DNA of 64,000 nucleotides, taken from positions 1-64,000 of the forward strand of contig JAUJEB010000003.1 in the NCBI GenBank assembly GCA_030442055.1, written 5' to 3'. Under the pieces are notes generated by a model. It made no database searches. It was not told where the DNA came from and saw only the letters and a list, made by a program, of their open reading frames with translations. Shown here one piece after another: positions 62,396-64,000 of this stretch (positions are counted from its first letter, which is position 1; every line of letters starts with the position of its first letter). The stretch is from Agaribacillus aureus. Lineage in GTDB: Bacteria > Bacteroidota > Bacteroidia > Cytophagales > Cyclobacteriaceae. The position numbers and the translations under genes are program-made.

Positions 62396-64000
62396 CTATT
62401 GAACATCTTTAAATAAATGATTTACCCTTTCCATCCTAAAAGCCACATCCGCTCCCTGCAGGATCTTGTTTTTTAAAGTGCCTGGATAATCAGGGTTATC
62501 GTCTAAAAATTCGGTCACCGCATTGCTGACTTCGCTGTCTACATGCCAGTTAAAGGAGATGTCCAGGAACCTGCCGGGGAAGAAAATATCTCCGGTGGCC
62601 TGCAGTTCTCTGACCAGCCGTAGTGTGGCTGGTATAAACTTTACCGAGTGCTTTGTCCTTGTTGGATGGTGTAAATAACTTAATCCGTCCAAAACCCAGC
62701 TTTCAATATTCCTGTTTTCTTCGACCTTCAGACTTTCAAAAAACCGGGAACGCGTTAAGCTGTCATTGGATAAGGCCGGCGTCACAAACTTAAATCGCCT
62801 CAACCGGTCCGGATTGGATATACGCCCTGGCTGCGCCGCCAGAATTTCCTGCCATTTGGCATGTTTCAACAAAACCAGATTTCTGGCTAACGTAACAAAG
62901 TCATCCTCCGAAAGCGTTAAGCCTGCCACTGTTTCTTTATGTTCCCAAATTTTATAAATACGATCCAGATGGCCGGGTGTCCGGGCGATTGATGAATACA
63001 GGTTCCAAAGCTGGCGCTTGATCCCTCGCGACTCTTCAGATTTGATCCTTGCCCATATGGTTGTCAATATCGCATCGGCATCGATTAAAGCTACGTGCCG
63101 GGTCATATGATACCAATACAAACGCTGAAACCTGGAGGTTGTGTAGCTCAAAATACGAGGATTGGTTTCCTGCTGACAGGATATTAATAACTGCTCCATG
63201 AGCGGCAGGGGTTTAACCCGCGCATTTAAAAAGTTTTCCCATAGGTTCATCCACAAAACAAAACGTTTAGCATCCTGCGACTCCCGGTTTACGTGTTGGA
63301 GGAGCCATTGTACAGAGCCTTCATTGAGGGCGTGGTAGCCGTATTCATAAAAGCTGCCAAACAAATTGACGAAATCAATGGTATCAGCGACCTCCGAATC
63401 ATCTAGTTTAATATTGACACTCGCTGCGTCGCTTTCAATCAGGATCCTTTGGCCTCGGCTTTTTCCGTGGATCAATTCAACGTTCAACTGTTGTTTATAG
63501 ATTTTATTTCCTGTTTGCCTGATCACCAGGCTGGCTTCACCGGACTGGTCAAATTCATGACTGAAATAAGGCATCCCCGCAGTTTTGATCCAATCACGGC
63601 TCCAATCGGTCAAGTCCATGTCAGCAGTTTTTCCAAGAATGTTAATTAAATCATCCCAGGTGGCATTGGAGAAGCTGAAGGTCTTTAAGTATTCCGCTAA
63701 CCCCTGTTGCATGACCTTTTCAGAAATGGTGGTTTCCAGGTGCTTCATGACAATGGGCGCCTTGTGATAGATAATGGAGCCATACAGAGAACCGGCATCT
63801 GACAGGTTTGGCAATTCCTGCTGGATCGGGTGGCTTCCTGCTGATCTGTCAATCTGATAGGCAGTCGGGTAATGAGAGCTCAGAAAGATCAAATCCAGGT
63901 CTATATCTTTGAAGTCTGGTTGAATGATCTTTTCTGCCATAAAGTTGGCAAATACCTCTTTCAACCAGACATCATCGAACCAATCCATGGTCACCAGATT
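62396..64000 (-). CDS. M1-family zinc aminopeptidase, C-terminal part (cut by window end)
   Basis: The frame is open to the last base, so the N-terminal half, with the HExxH motif, lies outside. The visible part starts NLVTMDWFDDVWLKEVFANF, the segment just after HExxH that holds the third zinc ligand Glu (WLKE) of M1 peptidases (usually WWNDLWLKEGFA). SLYGSIIYHKAPIVMKHLE matches the conserved Tyr region (YxKxxxVL). A catalytic-domain end, a beta domain and a long alpha-helical ERAP1-like C-terminal domain follow. It removes N-terminal amino acids from peptides. V/A changes (EVFANF for EGFASY) are mild. Cellular location cannot be judged without the N-terminus. Confidence 0.88.
   Translation of the reverse strand, partial: NLVTMDWFDDVWLKEVFANFMAEKIIQPDFKDIDLDLIFLSSHYPTAYQIDRSAGSHPIQQELPNLSDAGSLYGSIIYHKAPIVMKHLETTISEKVMQQGLAEYLKTFSFSNATWDDLINILGKTADMDLTDWSRDWIKTAGMPYFSHEFDQSGEASLVIRQTGNKIYKQQLNVELIHGKSRGQRILIESDAASVNIKLDDSEVADTIDFVNLFGSFYEYGYHALNEGSVQWLLQHVNRESQDAKRFVLWMNLWENFLNARVKPLPLMEQLLISCQQETNPRILSYTTSRFQRLYWYHMTRHVALIDADAILTTIWARIKSEESRGIKRQLWNLYSSIARTPGHLDRIYKIWEHKETVAGLTLSEDDFVTLARNLVLLKHAKWQEILAAQPGRISNPDRLRRFKFVTPALSNDSLTRSRFFESLKVEENRNIESWVLDGLSYLHHPTRTKHSVKFIPATLRLVRELQATGDIFFPGRFLDISFNWHVDSEVSNAVTEFLDDNPDYPGTLKNKILQGADVAFRMERVNHLFKDVQ

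Overview
The window is chromosomal DNA of a Bacteroidota bacterium, most likely Cytophagales-like; I do not assign a genus. Evidence: type IX secretion (T9SS) C-terminal sorting domains, DUF4249 lipoproteins beside TonB-dependent receptors, FecI/FecR-type sigma/anti-sigma genes, DUF6443 YD-repeat (Rhs) proteins, a promoter of the TTTG-N20-TAnnTTTG type, and almost no Shine-Dalgarno sequences. No rRNA, tRNA or CRISPR array was seen.

Layout. (1) 1-15096, plus strand: an Rhs/YD-repeat island. It holds the 3' end of a T9SS adhesin-like gene, a giant Rhs protein whose tip carries a zinc-protease motif, a small secreted protein that may be its immunity factor, a displaced and frameshifted older Rhs tip with a membrane protein behind it, and a second YD-repeat protein. 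(2) 15097-20216, minus: a DUF1501 plus cytochrome/DUF1549/DUF1553 pair, with a gene relic and a probable group II intron remnant downstream. (3) 20400-30765: a TPR-HTH regulator, then a minus-strand carbohydrate block (FucP-type sugar transporter, Gfo/Idh/MocA oxidoreductase, sugar isomerase-like protein, sialidase-like lipoprotein, GH63-like glycosidase). (4) 31078-34107: a ferredoxin-adenylate cyclase fusion, a DUF3592 membrane protein, and an ECF sigma factor with a membrane partner. (5) 34138-41775: a second export/glycan block (FG-GAP lipoprotein, purple-acid-phosphatase-like enzyme, second sialidase-like protein, large glycosidase-like protein). (6) 41900-43711: an AraC-type gene relic split by a 1612-bp Tn3-type element. 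(7) 43857-52399: a FecI-FecR-TonB receptor operon with two paralogous receptor/DUF4249 pairs. (8) 52535-64000: an isomerase-like protein, APH-family kinase, small lipoproteins, DinB-like protein, aldo/keto reductase, a huge T9SS beta-propeller protein, and an M1 aminopeptidase cut by the window end.

How it fits together (inference). Regions 3, 5 and 7 look like uptake and periplasmic or surface breakdown of glycans, with TonB receptors under sigma/anti-sigma control, but there is no SusD. Region 1 looks like a contact-dependent polymorphic toxin locus in which tips are exchanged.

The most unusual find is region 6. Its 36-bp inverted repeats (one mismatch) begin with GGGG, it is flanked by a TTTAA target duplication, and it carries only the first ~100 codons of a Tn3-family transposase. 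The rest is two same-strand passenger genes, each followed by an attC-like site. It resembles a non-autonomous mobile cassette carrier, and it lies inside an AraC-family reading frame that can be rejoined exactly across it.
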